Of a stretch of 6,162 bases of DNA, positions 5,687 through 6,162 are shown piece by piece. Source of the DNA: Pseudomonadota bacterium (GTDB lineage: Bacteria; Pseudomonadota; Alphaproteobacteria; Rhizobiales; Rhizobiaceae); contig JAEXXS010000300.1 in NCBI GenBank assembly GCA_023451915.1, forward strand, positions 1 to 6,162, read 5' to 3'. The notes beneath the pieces were generated by a model. That model did not search any database and was not told the origin of the DNA. It saw nothing but the letters and a program-made list of their open reading frames with translations. Position 1 is the stretch's first letter; each line of letters starts with the position of its first letter. The translations under genes and the position numbers were made by a program.

Positions 5687-5735
5687 CGCATTATCCCACG
5701 CAAAACCGCTACGCACTTTTACTGGAAATGCTCTA
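5632..5735. repeat. 104-bp dispersed-type intergenic repeat ending TAGAGC...GCTCTA
   Basis: The element runs from TAGAGC (5632-5637) to its inverted copy GCTCTA (5730-5735). The left half is a 12-bp perfect hairpin; the right half carries the run GCAAAACCGCTACGCACTTT. Read on the minus strand, the start (GAGCATTTCC...AAAAGTGCG...GCGGTTTTGCG) is of a type I recall as very frequent between genes in Brucella, Ochrobactrum and other Rhizobiales. It shares T5632 with the neighbouring palindrome. Its right end supplies the stop codon of the minus-strand gene. Confidence 0.65.
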
Positions 5736-6038
5736 GTCACGCGTGAAACAGCGCGACTTTTGGCCAAAGCCGCTCGGCGTGCAGACATAGGAATTGCCGC
5801 CGAAATATTGCGAAGCCGAGACTTTAATGACCTTGCCCATTGGGTTCTTATTGTAACGGACTTCATTATTGACGCGATACTTGACGAGGTAAACAGACTG
5901 CGTGTCATTCTTCGGCTTGTATTTATCTTTAGCCTGCGCATTTGCAGACAGACACAGAGTAGCTGCAAGGCCAATTGCCGCAGTTGCTACCCATTTTACG
6001 CTTGCACGGCGTACAGCATTGAAAAATACATTGTTCAT
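5733..6038 (-). CDS. Small secreted basic protein with one Cys pair, function unknown
   Basis: The gene encodes 101 residues from ATG at 6036-6038 (minus strand), with a strong AGGAGG at 6046-6051, 7 nt upstream. Residues 1-36 are a signal peptide: NAVRRASVK, a hydrophobic stretch 16-31, and cleavage after ANAQA (36). The mature part of about 65 residues is Lys-rich and Tyr-rich. It ends in a segment with C86 and C97 (VCTPSGFGQKSRCF), which could close a small disulfide loop. I do not recognise a named family; similar 'CTPSGFGQ...C' endings occur, as I recall, in small exported proteins of Rhizobiales. It is convergent with the polysaccharide operon and has its own promoter candidate, so it is probably a separate unit. 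The stop TAG (5733-5735) is the first three bases of the adjoining repeat. The signal peptide, ribosome site and promoter together make it a likely real gene. Confidence 0.75.
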   Translation of the reverse strand: MNNVFFNAVRRASVKWVATAAIGLAATLCLSANAQAKDKYKPKNDTQSVYLVKYRVNNEVRYNKNPMGKVIKVSASQYFGGNSYVCTPSGFGQKSRCFTRD

Positions 6039-6045
6039 GCGACTG

Positions 6046-6051
6046 CCTCCT
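6046..6051 (-). promoter_or_regulatory. Strong ribosome binding site of the small secreted protein gene
   Basis: Read on the minus strand the bases are AGGAGG, with 7 nt to the ATG. It is a near-perfect anti-Shine-Dalgarno match and fixes the start of the short gene. Confidence 0.75.
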
Positions 6052-6086
6052 GTTGGTTATTTTGGAGGTGTTTTAGCAAGTGCGAT

Positions 6087-6115
6087 TTAATATTCTTGCC
6101 GGAAATTCCAGACAA
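6087..6115 (-). promoter_or_regulatory. Candidate sigma-70-type promoter of the small secreted protein gene
   Basis: On the minus strand TTGTCT (6110-6115) and TATTAA (6087-6092) are separated by exactly 17 nt; each box matches consensus at four of six positions. It would leave a leader of roughly 40 nt before the ATG. The spacer contains the near-palindrome GGAATTTCC (6101-6109), which might be an operator, but it is short. Confidence 0.45.
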
Positions 6116-6125
6116 TTTTCATCAA

Positions 6126-6148
6126 ATGGGATGCAGCCCATATATCCC
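6126..6148. repeat. Small competing inverted repeats upstream of the promoter candidate
   Basis: ATGGG (6126-6130) can pair with CCCAT (6137-6141), or GGGAT (6128-6132) with ATCCC (6144-6148). It lies just upstream of the -35 box, where a regulator could bind. The arms are only 5 bp, so chance is possible. The remaining bases to 6162 show no gene. Confidence 0.25.
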
Positions 6149-6162
6149 ACGATCGGCGTATG

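Noticed and set aside
6143..6162. Possible second partial copy of the 5632-5735 repeat at the window end (shared TATCCCACG)
   Set aside because: Only 9 bases match, followed by weak similarity, and the window ends; chance cannot be excluded.
1..6162. CRISPR array, phage, transposase or toxin-antitoxin system
   Set aside because: No spaced direct repeats, transposase motifs or paired small cytosolic genes are visible.

Overview
The window reads as alphaproteobacterial chromosome of Brucella/Ochrobactrum type. This rests on moderate-to-high GC, tight head-to-tail genes with AGGAGG-like ribosome sites, two DUF995 proteins (a family I know mainly from Rhizobiales), and an intergenic repeat of the kind common in Brucellaceae and relatives. 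The genus assignment is inference; no search was run.

Positions 1-5477 carry one plus-strand operon for a synthase-dependent extracellular polysaccharide. In order: the 3' end of a probable UDP-sugar 4-epimerase (1-111); a membrane family 2 glycosyltransferase of cellulose-synthase type (108-1958); UDP-glucose 6-dehydrogenase (1978-3414); a secreted DUF995 protein (3395-3967); a secreted GH26-like endoglycosidase (3981-4925); and a second secreted DUF995 protein (4959-5477). Genes overlap or lie at most 33 bp apart. The order synthase - DUF995 - glycosidase - DUF995, with an epimerase in front, matches what I recall of the Sinorhizobium meliloti arabinose-containing polysaccharide operon (uxs1-uxe-apsS-apsH1-apsE-apsH2). 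Here a UDP-glucose dehydrogenase is added. That would let the operon make its own UDP-glucuronate, the precursor of UDP-xylose and UDP-arabinose. The model is: cytosolic enzymes make the nucleotide sugar, the synthase polymerises and exports the chain, and the three secreted proteins process, bind or guide it in the periplasm.

Two strong adjacent hairpins (3289-3369) lie inside the unusual 3' extension of the dehydrogenase gene, just ahead of the ribosome site of the first DUF995 gene. They are a candidate boundary between the enzyme half and the secreted half of the operon.

Positions 5478-5735 are non-coding and almost entirely palindromic: a hairpin right after the last stop codon, a 105-bp imperfect palindrome, and an abutting 104-bp dispersed-type repeat whose first hairpin plus T-rich tract looks like a terminator. 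On the minus strand a small secreted protein gene (5733-6038) converges on this block, and its stop codon is the edge of the repeat. It has its own strong ribosome site and a plausible sigma-70-type promoter at 6087-6115.
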